This document shows, in pieces, positions 29,088 through 38,733 of a DNA stretch of 64,000 bases (position 1 is the first letter of the stretch; each line of letters begins with the position of its first letter). The notes beneath the pieces were generated by a model. It saw only the letters and a list, made by a program, of their open reading frames with translations, searched no databases and had not been told where the DNA came from. The position numbers and the translations under genes are program-made. The stretch is from an uncultured Prevotella sp. (GTDB lineage Bacteria > Bacteroidota > Bacteroidia > Bacteroidales > Bacteroidaceae). Location of the stretch: NCBI GenBank assembly GCA_944319915.1, contig CALUEY010000006.1, positions 62,001-126,000 on the forward strand, given 5' to 3'.

Positions 29088-29125
29088 CCAGCAGCCGCCA
29101 CCAGGCGCCAACCTGCGGCGCGGCC

Positions 29126-29833
29126 TCAGCCTCCGTTCTCTGAAATCCGCAGCAGCCCCTTCTCGTCTATCACCTTTATCTTGCGGCCATCAGTGATTAT
29201 CAAGTTCTCCGAAACAAGCGAGGAGAGTATCCTTATGGCGTTGCTCGTGGTCATGTTCGACATGTTGGCAAGCTCCTCGCGGCTCAGGTAAATGCCAAGG
29301 GTGGAGCCATCGTCCTCGTAGCCATACTTGTTCTTGAGGACAATGAGCGACTCTGCGAGCCTTCCCCTCATGTGCTTCTGGGTGAGGTTCACCGTGAGCG
29401 CATCGGCCTCGCCGAGCTTTTGCGACAGCTGGCGTATGAAGAACAGGGCCAGCTCGTTGTTTCCTTTTATGAGGCTTCGCATGACCGCAATGGGAATCAT
29501 GCAAACGGTGGACGTCTCGAAGGCCGAGGCGGAGGTCTTGTAGTTGTCGTTGACGAACGCGGCACGGTAGGCAAAGATGCCCATCTGCTCTATCATCCTT
29601 ATTATTTGGGTGCGCCCACCCACCCCGCTCATGCACACCTTTACCTTGCCCTCAAGCAGGCACATGATGTAGGCCGGCGTTTCTCCCTCGCGGTAGATGG
29701 CCTCGTTCTTCTCGAAAACATGAACCTTTATGTTATCCACAAGATATTGGCGCTGGTCGGCTGTGAGCGGCTCCCAAAGCACCGACATTGACTCTGCTAT
29801 CTCTTGCCTGTCGATATCCTTCTTTACAATCAT
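29126..29833 (-). CDS. Crp/Fnr-family transcription regulator
   Basis: 235 residues: an N-terminal cyclic-nucleotide-binding-like beta-roll (about 20-145) and a C-terminal winged helix (about 150-225), with the HTH in LSREELANMSNMTTSNAIRILSSL. No cysteine cluster for an iron-sulfur centre is seen, so it is Crp-like rather than Fnr-like. The convergent lipid-kinase gene ends 38 nt away. The gene is divergent from the glycogen cluster, with 242 nt between the start codons, and could control that cluster; this is inferred from position only. Confidence 0.9.
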   Translation of the reverse strand: MIVKKDIDRQEIAESMSVLWEPLTADQRQYLVDNIKVHVFEKNEAIYREGETPAYIMCLLEGKVKVCMSGVGGRTQIIRMIEQMGIFAYRAAFVNDNYKTSASAFETSTVCMIPIAVMRSLIKGNNELALFFIRQLSQKLGEADALTVNLTQKHMRGRLAESLIVLKNKYGYEDDGSTLGIYLSREELANMSNMTTSNAIRILSSLVSENLIITDGRKIKVIDEKGLLRISENGG

Positions 29834-29861
29834 TATCCCGCCATCGTGTTTGTTCTGTTTG

Positions 29862-29869
29862 CAAAATTA
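29862..29869 (-). promoter_or_regulatory. -7 box for the Crp/Fnr gene
   Basis: Reads TAATTTTG on the minus strand, 28 nt from the start codon. Confidence 0.65.
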
Positions 29870-29962
29870 CAACATTTTGGCTTAATATGTATTTCATTTC
29901 CGGCTGAATTGCGCCCCGCAGCACAAAAAAGGGTTTTAATTATCAAAAAATCCATCATTTTC

Positions 29963-29993
29963 TTTGCCGTAACACTAAAAATCACTAACTTTG
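29963..29993 (+). promoter_or_regulatory. Promoter of the glycogen cluster
   Basis: TTG at 29963-29965 and TAACTTTG at 29986-29993 have the 20-nt spacing typical of Bacteroidetes sigma-ABfr promoters. Transcription would start near 30000, which supports the ATG at 30076 over the longer frame from 30004. Confidence 0.75.
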
Positions 29994-30075
29994 AAAGTGA
30001 TTAGTGCGCGCCGCCACGTGGCGGCACCACAGTAACCTAACGCCAAAAACAATTAAAAACCTTAATACATGGACT

Positions 30076-32028
30076 ATGAGTTATTTACGATTTGAAAAAA
30101 CTGTAATGACTAACCTGGAGGAGTCCCTCCGTAAAGAATTGCTGCGGACGAATCGCTCCGGCGCGTATTCCTGCTCCACCATAGTGGACTGCAACACGCG
30201 CAAGTACCATGGATTGCTGGTTGTCCCTGTGCCTGAGATTGACGATGACAACCACGTACTACTCTCTTCGCTCGACGCCACAGTGATACAACACGGGGCT
30301 GAATTCAACCTTGGGTTGCACAAGTACCAAGGCAACAACTACAGCCCAAAGGGACACAAGTATATCCGCGAGTTCTACTGCGACAAGGTGCCCACCACCA
30401 TCTACCGCGTGGGGGGCGTGCTGCTGAAGAAGGAAGTGGTGTTCCAGCACTACGAAGACCGCATCCTCATCCGCTACACGCTGCTCGAAGCCCACTCCGA
30501 AACCACACTGCGCTTCCGCCCGTTCCTCGCCTTCCGCAGCGTAAGGGAGTTCACGCACGAAAACTCCGTTGCAAGCCGCGTTTACCACGAGGTGGACAAC
30601 GGCATAAGCACCTGCCTCTACGCCGGATACCCCGACTTGTACATGCAGTTCAGCAAGAAGAACAAGTTCGTGTTCTGCCCCGACTGGTACAGGGGCGTGG
30701 AATATCCAAAGGAACAAGAGCGCGGCTACGCATCCAACGAAGACCTCTACGTGCCTGGATATTTCGAGATGAACATCGAAAAAGGCGAGAGCATAGTGTT
30801 CTCCGGGTCTACATCCCCTATTGACACAAGCGGGCTGGCCGCGCTGTTCGAAAAGGAAGAGAACGAGCGCACGCCGCGCGACAACTTCTTCCACTGCCTC
30901 GTGAACGCGGCCCACCAGTTCCACAAGCGCGAGAAAGACGGGCAAGACCGATACATCCTCGCCGGATACCCATGGTTCAAGTGCCGCGCCCGCGACACGT
31001 TCATAGCACTCCCCGGCCTAACCCTCGCCATCGATGAGCAAGACTATTTCGAGATGGTGATGAAGACCGCAGAGCGCGGCCTGCGCGAGTTCATGGACGG
31101 CAAGCCCCTCACCGTGAGCATCTACGAGATGGACCAGCCCGACGTGCCGCTATGGGCCGTGTGGACAATCCAGCAATACGCAAGGCAGGTGGGCAACGAC
31201 AAGTGCTGGCAGATGTACGGGAGCCTAATCAAAAAGATCGTGGACTTCATCATCTCGGGCAAGCACCCCAACCTCCGCCTCGATGACAACGGCCTCGTCT
31301 ACAGCGACGGACGCACCAAGCCGGTGACGTGGATGAACTCCATGGCCAACGGCCGCCCTGTGGTGCCGCGCACAGGCTACATAGTGGAATTCAACGCTCT
31401 GTGGTACAACACCCTCAAGTTCTGCGCCACAATGGCGACGGAAAGCGGCGACGCAGGGGCCGCCTCGCGGCTGGAAGCCCGCGCCGAACTGTGCCGCAAG
31501 TCGTTCGTTGACACGTTCCTCAATGAATATGGCTACCTGCTCGACTATGTAGACGGGGGCAACATGGACTGGAGCGTGAGGCCAAACATGATCTTCGCCG
31601 TGGCACTCGACTACTCGCCGCTATCCCTTGACCAAAAGAAGAGCGTGCTCGACATGTGTACCCGCGAGCTGCTCACCCCCAAGGGGCTGCGCACGCTCTC
31701 GCCAAAGAGCGGCGGCTACAACCCTATGTACGTAGGCCCGCAGGCGCAGCGCGACTACGCCTACCACCAAGGCACGGCGTGGCCATGGCTCGGAGGCTTC
31801 TACATGGAGGCGTGCCTGAAGCTATACAAGCGCACTCGCCTAAGCTTCATCGAACGCCAGATGGTGGGCTACGAGGACGAGATGAACTACCACACCCTCG
31901 GTACCATATCCGAACTTTTCGACGGGAACCCGCCCTTCCACGGCCGCGGGGCCATGTCGTTCGCCATGAACGTGGCCGAGATACTGCGCACATTGAAGTT
32001 ACTTGAGAATTACACCTACCAGAAATAA
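30076..32028 (+). CDS. Glycogen debranching enzyme (amylo-alpha-1,6-glucosidase type)
   Basis: 650 residues. The N-terminal domain (about 1-215, starting LRFEKTVMTNLEESLRKELLRTNRSGAY) is the GDE N-terminal beta-sandwich that recognises alpha-glucan. The C-terminal alpha/alpha barrel (about 275-640) has the family segments YPWFKCRARDTFIALPGLT, NSMANGRPVVPRTGY and GTAWPWLGGFY. It removes alpha-1,6 branch stubs in the cytosol during glycogen turnover. The GT4 gene follows 17 nt downstream and the GH57 gene after that, forming a conserved Bacteroidetes alpha-glucan operon. Confidence 0.93.
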   Translation: MSYLRFEKTVMTNLEESLRKELLRTNRSGAYSCSTIVDCNTRKYHGLLVVPVPEIDDDNHVLLSSLDATVIQHGAEFNLGLHKYQGNNYSPKGHKYIREFYCDKVPTTIYRVGGVLLKKEVVFQHYEDRILIRYTLLEAHSETTLRFRPFLAFRSVREFTHENSVASRVYHEVDNGISTCLYAGYPDLYMQFSKKNKFVFCPDWYRGVEYPKEQERGYASNEDLYVPGYFEMNIEKGESIVFSGSTSPIDTSGLAALFEKEENERTPRDNFFHCLVNAAHQFHKREKDGQDRYILAGYPWFKCRARDTFIALPGLTLAIDEQDYFEMVMKTAERGLREFMDGKPLTVSIYEMDQPDVPLWAVWTIQQYARQVGNDKCWQMYGSLIKKIVDFIISGKHPNLRLDDNGLVYSDGRTKPVTWMNSMANGRPVVPRTGYIVEFNALWYNTLKFCATMATESGDAGAASRLEARAELCRKSFVDTFLNEYGYLLDYVDGGNMDWSVRPNMIFAVALDYSPLSLDQKKSVLDMCTRELLTPKGLRTLSPKSGGYNPMYVGPQAQRDYAYHQGTAWPWLGGFYMEACLKLYKRTRLSFIERQMVGYEDEMNYHTLGTISELFDGNPPFHGRGAMSFAMNVAEILRTLKLLENYTYQK

Positions 32029-32045
32029 CAGGGGGACCTAAGACT

Positions 32046-33314
32046 ATGAAAGTGTTAATGTTCGGGTGGGAATACCCACCTCACGTGTTCGGCGGGCTTG
32101 CCACTGCCAACTTTGGAATATCAGAAGGGCTGCACGCTCAGGGCGACGTGGAAATCACCCTATGCCTGCCGCACCCCTTCGGCGACGAGTCGCAGCACGC
32201 GGCGCGCATAGTCGCCATGAACGCCGTGCCGATAGCATGGCGCGACGTAGACTACGACTACGTGAAGAACCGCGTGGGCAACATCATGCCGCCGGAGCTT
32301 TACTACAAGATGCGCGACCATATCTACGCCGACTTCAACTACATGAACGTCAACGACCTGGGCTGCATGGAGTTCGCCGGAGGCTACCCTGGCAACCTGC
32401 ACGAGGAAATCAACAACTACTCCATCATAGCCGGAGTGGTGGCCAGGGCCGAGGAGTTCGACATCATCCACGCCCACGACTGGCTCACATTCCCCGCCGG
32501 CATCCACGCCAAGCAGGTGAGCGGCAAGCCGCTGTGCATCCACGTACACGCCACTGAGTTCGACCGCAGCCGCGGCAAACCCAACCCCACGGTTTATTCG
32601 ATGGAGAAGAACGGCATGGACTGGGCCGACTGCATCATGTGCGTCAGCGAGCTTACGCGCCAGACCGTGATAAACCAGTACCACCAAGACCCACGCAAGT
32701 GCTTCACAGTGCACAACGCCGTCTACCCGCTCAAGCCCGAGTTCGAGGCCATACCGCGCCCCGACCACACCGGGCGCGACAAGGTGGTGACCTTCCTCGG
32801 GCGCATCACCATGCAGAAGGGGCCCGAGTACTTCGTCGAGGCTGCCAACATGGTGCTCCACCGCACCCGCAACGTGCGCTTCTGCATGGCCGGCTCGGGC
32901 GACATGATGGACTCCATGATCTACCTCGCCGCCGAGCGCGGCATCTCCGACCGCTTCCACTTCCCGGGCTTCATGCGCGGCAAAGAGGTCTACGAGTGCC
33001 TCAAGGACTCCGACGTCTACGTCATGCCGTCGGTGAGCGAGCCTTTCGGCATCTCGCCGCTCGAGGCCATGCAGTGCGGCACTCCGTCGATAATATCGAA
33101 GCAGAGCGGCTGCGCCGAAATCCTCACCAACTGCATCAAGGTTGACTACTGGGACATCCACGCCATGGCCGACGCCATCTATTCCATCTGCGACAACGAC
33201 AGCCTGTTCCACTACTTGCAGGAAGAGGGCAAGCGCGAAGTCGACCAGATTACATGGGTCAAGGTGGGGGCATGGATACGCGAGCTATACGAGCGCACGC
33301 TCGGCTGGCGCTGA
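32046..33314 (+). CDS. GT4-family glycosyltransferase, probable glycogen synthase
   Basis: 422 residues with a GT-B fold. The N-terminal half opens with MFGWEYPPHVFGGLATA, the glucan-synthase-type loop. The C-terminal half has the donor-site E-x7-E motif in SEPFGISPLEAMQCGTP. In Bacteroidetes this GT family sits between debranching enzyme and GH57, and is taken to extend alpha-glucan using ADP- or UDP-glucose. Substrate is inferred from the operon; the donor is not shown by the sequence. Confidence 0.88.
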   Translation: MKVLMFGWEYPPHVFGGLATANFGISEGLHAQGDVEITLCLPHPFGDESQHAARIVAMNAVPIAWRDVDYDYVKNRVGNIMPPELYYKMRDHIYADFNYMNVNDLGCMEFAGGYPGNLHEEINNYSIIAGVVARAEEFDIIHAHDWLTFPAGIHAKQVSGKPLCIHVHATEFDRSRGKPNPTVYSMEKNGMDWADCIMCVSELTRQTVINQYHQDPRKCFTVHNAVYPLKPEFEAIPRPDHTGRDKVVTFLGRITMQKGPEYFVEAANMVLHRTRNVRFCMAGSGDMMDSMIYLAAERGISDRFHFPGFMRGKEVYECLKDSDVYVMPSVSEPFGISPLEAMQCGTPSIISKQSGCAEILTNCIKVDYWDIHAMADAIYSICDNDSLFHYLQEEGKREVDQITWVKVGAWIRELYERTLGWR

Positions 33315-33405
33315 CAACACACAACCCGACACCCGAGACCACCCCAACAACAAACAAAACCCAGGCGGGGCGGCTGCCGCCCGCCGCTAACAAACAAAAA
33401 GAGAC

Positions 33406-34815
33406 ATGAAAACAATTTGCCTTTATTTCGAGATACACCAGATAATACATCTCAAGAGATACCGTTTCTTCGACATCGGCGTAGACCACTACTACTACGA
33501 CGACTTCGAGAACGAGCGCAGCATCAACGACATTGCCAACCGCTCCTACATGCCAGCGCTCAACACGCTGCTCGACATGATAAAGAACAACGGCAACTAC
33601 TTCAAGGTGGCATTCTCGCTCTCCGGCGTAGGCATGGAGCAGCTGGAGATGCACGCCCCGCAGGTGATAGAGAAGTTGCAGGAGCTTAACGAGACAGGCT
33701 GCGTGGAGTTCCTGGCCGAGCCTTACTCCCACGGGCTCTCGTCGCTGGCCAACGAGGAGACCTTCGCCACCGACGTGAAGAAGCAGTGCGTGAAGATTGA
33801 GGAGTACTTCGGCAAGAAACCCACCGTGCTGCGCAACTCGTCGCTCATCTACAGCGACGACATCGGGGGCCAGGTGGCGGCCATGGGCTTCAAGGGAATG
33901 CTCACCGAGGGCGCAAAGCACGTGCTCGGCTGGAAGTCGCCCCACTACGTATACAACTGCAACATCGCCCCCAACCTCAAGCTGCTCCTGCGCGACGTGG
34001 AGCTGAGCGACGACATTTCGCTGCGCTTCAACAACAGCGACTGGGACCGCTACCCGCTCTTTGCCGACACCTACATCAACCGCATAGCCGCACTGCCCGA
34101 GGAGGAGCGCATCATAAACATATTCATGGAGCTGTCGGCCTTGGGCATAGCGCAGCCCCTGTCGTCGAACATCCTTGAGTTCATCAAGGCTCTGCCGGCT
34201 TGCGCCAGGGCAAAAGACATCACTTTCTCCACGCCCTCCGAGATTTGCTCGGCCGTGAAGAGCGTTGGCAGCCTCGACGTGCCCGACACACTATCGTGGG
34301 TTGACGAGGAACGCGACGTGAGCTGCTGGCTGGGCAACGCCATGCAGCGCGACGCCTTCAACAAGCTGTACAGCGTGGCCGACCGCGTGCGCATAGCCAA
34401 CGACCCGCGCATCTGCCAGGACTGGGACTACCTGCAGGCCAGCAACAACTTCCGCTTCATGACCACCAAGCCGTCGAGCACGGGCTTCGACCGAGGCATA
34501 TACAGCAGCCCGTTCGATGCCTTCACCAACTACATGAACATCCTCGGCGACTTCATCAACCGCGTCAACAGCCTCTACCCCGAGGATATTGACAACGAGG
34601 AACTCAACAGCCTGCTCACCACGATAAAGAACCAGGGCGACGAGATTGAGATGAAAGACAAGGAGATAATACGCCTTAAGACCAAGATAGAGAAGATGCA
34701 GGCCACCGAGGAGCGGCTGAAGGCCAAGGCCGAGAAGGCTGCCGCGCCCAAGAAGCCAGCGGCAAGGAAGACTGCACCGAAGGCCGCCAAGGCCGAGCCA
34801 GAGGGGAAGAACTGA
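33406..34815 (+). CDS. GH57-family alpha-amylase-like protein with replaced catalytic residues
   Basis: 469 residues; the barrel covers about 1-290 with helices behind. The usual HQP motif is HQI (11-13). The segment that is normally RNTELIYSD reads RNSSLIYSD (Ser146 where the nucleophile Glu sits). The segment normally like FMDYETFGEH reads FMELSALGIA (Glu242 for the catalytic Asp). Residues about 405-445 form a charged coiled coil, and the last 28 residues are Ala-Lys-Pro rich (AAPKKPAARKTAPKAAKAEP), like a histone tail. Probably binds or scaffolds alpha-glucan instead of cutting it. Third gene of the glycogen operon, followed by a terminator. Confidence 0.88.
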   Translation: MKTICLYFEIHQIIHLKRYRFFDIGVDHYYYDDFENERSINDIANRSYMPALNTLLDMIKNNGNYFKVAFSLSGVGMEQLEMHAPQVIEKLQELNETGCVEFLAEPYSHGLSSLANEETFATDVKKQCVKIEEYFGKKPTVLRNSSLIYSDDIGGQVAAMGFKGMLTEGAKHVLGWKSPHYVYNCNIAPNLKLLLRDVELSDDISLRFNNSDWDRYPLFADTYINRIAALPEEERIINIFMELSALGIAQPLSSNILEFIKALPACARAKDITFSTPSEICSAVKSVGSLDVPDTLSWVDEERDVSCWLGNAMQRDAFNKLYSVADRVRIANDPRICQDWDYLQASNNFRFMTTKPSSTGFDRGIYSSPFDAFTNYMNILGDFINRVNSLYPEDIDNEELNSLLTTIKNQGDEIEMKDKEIIRLKTKIEKMQATEERLKAKAEKAAAPKKPAARKTAPKAAKAEPEGKN

Positions 34816-34842
34816 GCTAACAATCGCATCAAGACAGCATAA

Positions 34843-34889
34843 GGCATCATGGAACATTGACGAGATTCCGTGATGCCTTTTTTGTTTTT
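34843..34889 (+). terminator. Intrinsic terminator of the glycogen operon
   Basis: GGCATCA-GGAA pairs with TTCC-TGATGCC across an 11-nt loop and is followed by TTTTTTG. Confidence 0.88.
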
Positions 34890-34949
34890 AGCCATAATCT
34901 TATTAGTTCTGTATAAGGATTTCGTGAGTCCAACAAGGTAAACAATCAT

Positions 34950-35012
34950 AGCGCGGGTTGAAAAACCGCAACAGGATGCAGGCGGGTGAGAACGTGGATG
35001 AGCACGTGGGCG
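34950..35012 (+). repeat. Family A intergenic repeat locus 3 (degenerate)
   Basis: GCGGGTTGAAAAACCGC, AACAGGATGCAGGCGGG and GAACGTGGATGAGCACGTGGGCGAG follow in the family A order and orientation. The palindrome has mismatches, so this is a decayed copy. It again lies just after a terminator. Confidence 0.7.
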
Positions 35013-35114
35013 AGGTGCAAGATTTTGCGCCTCTACATGATACCCCATGGCAACAACCACCAGCCACGGCAAAAAAGCCTTGCTGACGACAAGAAATTAT
35101 TACAAAGATGGTGC

Positions 35115-35265
35115 TTGCAGGCCATACCTGCCGTTTTGCATCGCCAAAGAGGCCGTTTGGCGATGCAAAACAGCCTCTTTGGCAGCGCGAAACTGGCCGT
35201 TTTGAACATCAAAAACATACCGCACCACAAGCCATTGCAAGCCAGGCGGTTGCGAAAAACACGCC
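35115..35265 (+). repeat. Family B repeat array 2
   Basis: Units such as GCCAAAGAGGCCGTTTGGCGATGC, AAACAGCCTCTTTGGC and GCGAAACTGGCCGTTTTG are spaced at about 20 bp and end in the family tail AAGCCAGGCGGTTGCG. No gene-like frame is credible in 34890-35564. Confidence 0.8.
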
Positions 35266-35392
35266 AAATTGCGAAAAAATCGCTACACCAATCGCCCGCC
35301 AATGCGCCCCGCAAGTAGGCCAAATGCCGCCCCAGAGAACGGCGTTTCACCAATTTTACACTTCACCGCTGCCGATTCTCTGGCGATTTTCG

Positions 35393-35490
35393 TATCTTTG
35401 CAGAATGCAAGCTGCACTCGGGAAACTGAAAGCAAGCTTTCTTTCCTCTCGTTTGCATTGCCTTTGCATAACGCAAGCTGCACTGCCCTG
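35393..35490 (+). promoter_or_regulatory. -7 box plus family C leader (two copies) for the helicase gene
   Basis: TATCTTTG at 35393-35400 runs straight into CAGAATGCAAGCTGCACTCGGGAAACTG. A second partial copy (CCTTTGCATAACGCAAGCTGCACTG) is at about 35451-35475. The start codon is at 35565. Confidence 0.7.
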
Positions 35491-35564
35491 CAACGGAAAG
35501 GGCTGCGCCCGAAGCTCATGGTGCAGCCTTGCGGCCTGCAAGCACCTACAAACCAACAAAAGCG

Positions 35565-37781
35565 ATGGAGAACAACGAAGATCTGCAGATGGCGTGGGAA
35601 CTCGTGGAGAAGACCGGGGCCAACGTGTTCCTTACCGGCAAGGCCGGCACGGGCAAGACCACTTTCTTGCGCGAACTGCGCCGCAAGTCGCCCAAGCGCA
35701 TGGTGGTGCTCGCCCCAACGGGCATAGCCGCCATCAACGCCGGGGGCGCCACGATACACTCCTTCTTCCAGTTGCCGCTCTCGCCTTACGTGCCTGGGGC
35801 AACATTCGGGGGCAAGGAACAGCGCCGCTACCAGTTCGGTCGCGTAAAGCGCAACATCATACGCACGCTCGACCTGCTCGTGATAGACGAGATAAGCATG
35901 GTGCGCGCCGACCTGCTCGACGCCGTTGACTCCGTAATGCGCCGCTACCGCCGCCACGACCGCCCCTTCGGTGGGGCGCAGCTGCTGCTCATCGGCGACC
36001 TGCAGCAGCTCTCGCCGGTGGTGAAGGACGGCGAGTGGGAGCTGATGAAACAGTACTACGACACGCCTTACTTCTTCTCGAGCAAGGCCCTGGCGCTCGC
36101 TCCCTGCCACACCATCGAGCTGCAAAAGGTGTACCGGCAGCAGGATGCCGACTTCATCGGCCTGCTCAACAAGATACGCTCCGGCCAAGCCGACGACGCC
36201 ACGCTGGCCCTACTGAACCGCCGCTACGTGGCGGGCTTCGTGCCGCCAGCCGACGGCGACTACATCCGCCTCGTAACCCACAACCACCAGGCCCAGGCCG
36301 TCAACGACCGCGAGCTGGCCCTGCTGCCGGGCCGCGCCGTGACCTACCGCGCCACGGTGGAGGGCGACTTCCCCGAGCACAGCTATCCAGCCGACCAGGA
36401 GCTTACGCTCAAGGAGGGCGCGCAGGTGATGTTCATCAAGAACGCGCCCGACCGCACTTATTACAACGGCATGATAGGCACCGTGGCCCTGGCCGACGAC
36501 GAGCGCCTGCGCGTGCGCAGCAAGGAGTCGGGCGAGGTGATAGAGCTACTCCCGGCAGAGTGGCAGAACACCCGCTACACCATCGATGACGCCACCAAGG
36601 AGATAACCGAGACCGTCGACGGCGTGTTCCGCCAGTACCCTCTGCGCCTGGCCTGGGCCATAACCATACACAAGAGCCAGGGCCTGACGTTCGAGCACGC
36701 CATCATCGACGCATCGCGCTCCTTCGCCCACGGGCAGACCTACGTGGCGCTCAGCCGCTGCAAGTCGCTCAGCGGGCTGGTGCTCAGCGCCCCACTCGAC
36801 CGCAGCGCGGTGATATGCGACGCCACCGTCGACTCGTTCATCACTCAGGCTGAGGCCAGCCGCCCAACGCCCGAGACCCTCAGCGCGCTGCAGCGCGAAT
36901 ACATATCCCAGACGCTCGACGAACTGTTCGGCTTCGCCCCGCTGGCAGGTGCCGTGGAGCAGATGGCCCGCACTCTGTCGGAGCATTTCTTCAACAAGCA
37001 CCACGACTTGCTCACGGCCTACACCGAGGCGCGGCAGACGCTCGCCTCCATGGCTGCCGTGGCCGCCAAGTTCGGATTGCAGTACCGCGCCATACTTGCC
37101 TCGGGGCAGCCCGGGGCCAACAAGCTGCTGCAAGAGCGCACCCACAAGGCTGCAGCATACTTCGCCGAACAGCTAAAGCCGCTCGCGGCACTCTTTGCCA
37201 AGACGCGCGTGGAAACGGGCAACAAGCAGGTGAAAAAGCAGTTCGACGAACGCCGCGCGCAGCTTGGCGAGGAACTTGAGCTGAAGACCCGCCTGCTAAG
37301 CTACGAGGCCCAGCCCTCCACGGCCTTCACCACCGGCGACTACCTGCGCCGCAAGGCGTCCGTACTCCTTGGCCACGACGATGCAACCCGGCCCAAGCCG
37401 CAGCCGCGCCAGCGCGGCGCAGCCGCCCACAAGGCACCCGCCGCGCCCAAGCCCCCGAGGGTGCCGACGCGCCAGGTAAGCCACGAAATGTTCACCAAGG
37501 GCATGACCGTAAGCCAGATAGCCAAGGAGCGCGGCCTGGCCGAAAGCACCGTGTTCAGCCACCTAGCGCAGTACGTCGAGGAAGACAAGCTGCCGCTCGA
37601 CCAGCTCGTGCCGCAGGAGCACATAGACCTCATACGCAACCACGCACGGATGCACCCCAACCTCACCCTCAGCTCCGACATCAAGGCCGCCCTCGGCGAC
37701 GCCCTCACCTACAGCGAGATATCGCTCGTAAAGCGCATCTTCAACATTGCCGACCCCGCCACCGACGACCTGCCCTACTGA
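35565..37781 (+). CDS. PIF1-like / RecD-type DNA helicase with C-terminal HTH domain
   Basis: 738 residues. Walker A is GKAGTGKTT (about 25-33) and Walker B is VIDEISMV. QLLLIGDLQQLSPV is the sensor-like motif, and a UvrD-type C-terminal helicase motif is visible in TIHKSQGLTFEHAIID. The last 100 residues form an HTH_40-type domain (MTVSQIAKERGLAESTVFSHL) joined by a basic proline-alanine linker (about 612-645). It unwinds DNA with ATP, likely 5' to 3', and may act on replication forks or G-quadruplexes. The start at 35565 removes an untranslated-looking extension. Confidence 0.93.
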   Translation: MENNEDLQMAWELVEKTGANVFLTGKAGTGKTTFLRELRRKSPKRMVVLAPTGIAAINAGGATIHSFFQLPLSPYVPGATFGGKEQRRYQFGRVKRNIIRTLDLLVIDEISMVRADLLDAVDSVMRRYRRHDRPFGGAQLLLIGDLQQLSPVVKDGEWELMKQYYDTPYFFSSKALALAPCHTIELQKVYRQQDADFIGLLNKIRSGQADDATLALLNRRYVAGFVPPADGDYIRLVTHNHQAQAVNDRELALLPGRAVTYRATVEGDFPEHSYPADQELTLKEGAQVMFIKNAPDRTYYNGMIGTVALADDERLRVRSKESGEVIELLPAEWQNTRYTIDDATKEITETVDGVFRQYPLRLAWAITIHKSQGLTFEHAIIDASRSFAHGQTYVALSRCKSLSGLVLSAPLDRSAVICDATVDSFITQAEASRPTPETLSALQREYISQTLDELFGFAPLAGAVEQMARTLSEHFFNKHHDLLTAYTEARQTLASMAAVAAKFGLQYRAILASGQPGANKLLQERTHKAAAYFAEQLKPLAALFAKTRVETGNKQVKKQFDERRAQLGEELELKTRLLSYEAQPSTAFTTGDYLRRKASVLLGHDDATRPKPQPRQRGAAAHKAPAAPKPPRVPTRQVSHEMFTKGMTVSQIAKERGLAESTVFSHLAQYVEEDKLPLDQLVPQEHIDLIRNHARMHPNLTLSSDIKAALGDALTYSEISLVKRIFNIADPATDDLPY

Positions 37782-37820
37782 CACCTGCACCACCTACCAA
37801 CACCCACACACCACCCCAAC

Positions 37821-38645
37821 ATGAAACGACTGCTCTTATCAATAGCCATAACCATCATCTCGCTGGCCGCCCACGCCCAGGGCGGGCAGCTGGCCGCCAT
37901 GCGCGGCGTGGCCGACGGGGGCTACAACTTCTGGCTCTACGCCCCACGCGAATACCTGTACGACGGTCGCCGCATGCCTGTCATCATCTTCCTCCACGGC
38001 GCAAGCCTCTGCGGGGGCAACATGAAGCGCGTGCGCCGCTACGGACTCCTGCACGCCATAGAGAAAGGGCGCTACTATCCCTGCATCGTGGTGGCCCCCC
38101 ACAACCCCGGCGGGGCATGGAAGCCGGAGCGCATAGCGAGCGTGCTCAACTGGGTGGAAGCCCACCACGATGTAGACACCACACGCATATACGTCATCGG
38201 AATGAGCCTCGGCGGCTACGGCACGCTCGACTTTGCAGGCACTTACCCCCACCGCGTGGCGGCGGCCATGGCCCTGTGCGGGGGCTGCACCCTGCGCGAC
38301 ATGAGCGGACTGGGCAGCCTGCCGCTGTGGATAATGCACGGCACGGCCGACCGCGCCGTACCCATAAGCCAGTCAAAGAAGGTGGTGGAGGCCATAAAGG
38401 AGTCGGGCGGCGGCCGCCTGCTGCGCTACGATTGGGTAAGGGGAGCGTCGCACGGCGACCTTGCCCGCCTGCTCTACCTAAAGCAAACCTACGACTGGCT
38501 CTTCGCCCACACCACCGCCGACAGCCCGCGCGAGGTGGACCGCGATGTCACCATCACCAAGGCCGACCTGAAGAACGCTTACACCGACCTCGACCCTAAG
38601 GCCACGCGGTTCGACATCGTGAAGGAAATAAAGCCCCGGAAGTAA
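37821..38645 (+). CDS. Secreted alpha/beta-hydrolase (phospholipase/carboxylesterase-like)
   Basis: 274 residues with a signal peptide (ends AAHAQ). The nucleophile elbow is GMSLGGYG, the acid lies in MHGTADRAVP and the histidine in GASHGDL, giving a complete Ser-Asp-His triad. PVIIFLHGAS supplies the oxyanion segment. The family includes feruloyl and acetyl esterases of polysaccharide loci as well as peptidases; the substrate is unknown. It starts 39 nt after the helicase gene. Confidence 0.85.
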   Translation: MKRLLLSIAITIISLAAHAQGGQLAAMRGVADGGYNFWLYAPREYLYDGRRMPVIIFLHGASLCGGNMKRVRRYGLLHAIEKGRYYPCIVVAPHNPGGAWKPERIASVLNWVEAHHDVDTTRIYVIGMSLGGYGTLDFAGTYPHRVAAAMALCGGCTLRDMSGLGSLPLWIMHGTADRAVPISQSKKVVEAIKESGGGRLLRYDWVRGASHGDLARLLYLKQTYDWLFAHTTADSPREVDRDVTITKADLKNAYTDLDPKATRFDIVKEIKPRK

Positions 38646-38697
38646 TATTGGTAGACGTTTCCGTAATCCGGTTTACAGGAAACCGCAGCCCGCTTCG

Positions 38698-38705
38698 TAC
38701 CTTTG
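38698..38705 (+). promoter_or_regulatory. -7 box for the TIGR04076-type gene
   Basis: TACCTTTG, 28 nt before the start at 38734. Confidence 0.65.
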
Positions 38706-38733
38706 CAGGAACGAAACCCAACCACACGAAACG

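Noticed and set aside
30004-30075. 24-codon upstream extension of the debranching enzyme
   Set aside because: It begins about 10 nt after the -7 box, so the mRNA would barely include it, and the family alignment begins after the ATG at 30076.
35108-35929. Overlapping + frames over family B and C repeats before the helicase
   Set aside because: They translate repeat DNA and then run out of frame over the helicase N-terminus; no domain is visible.
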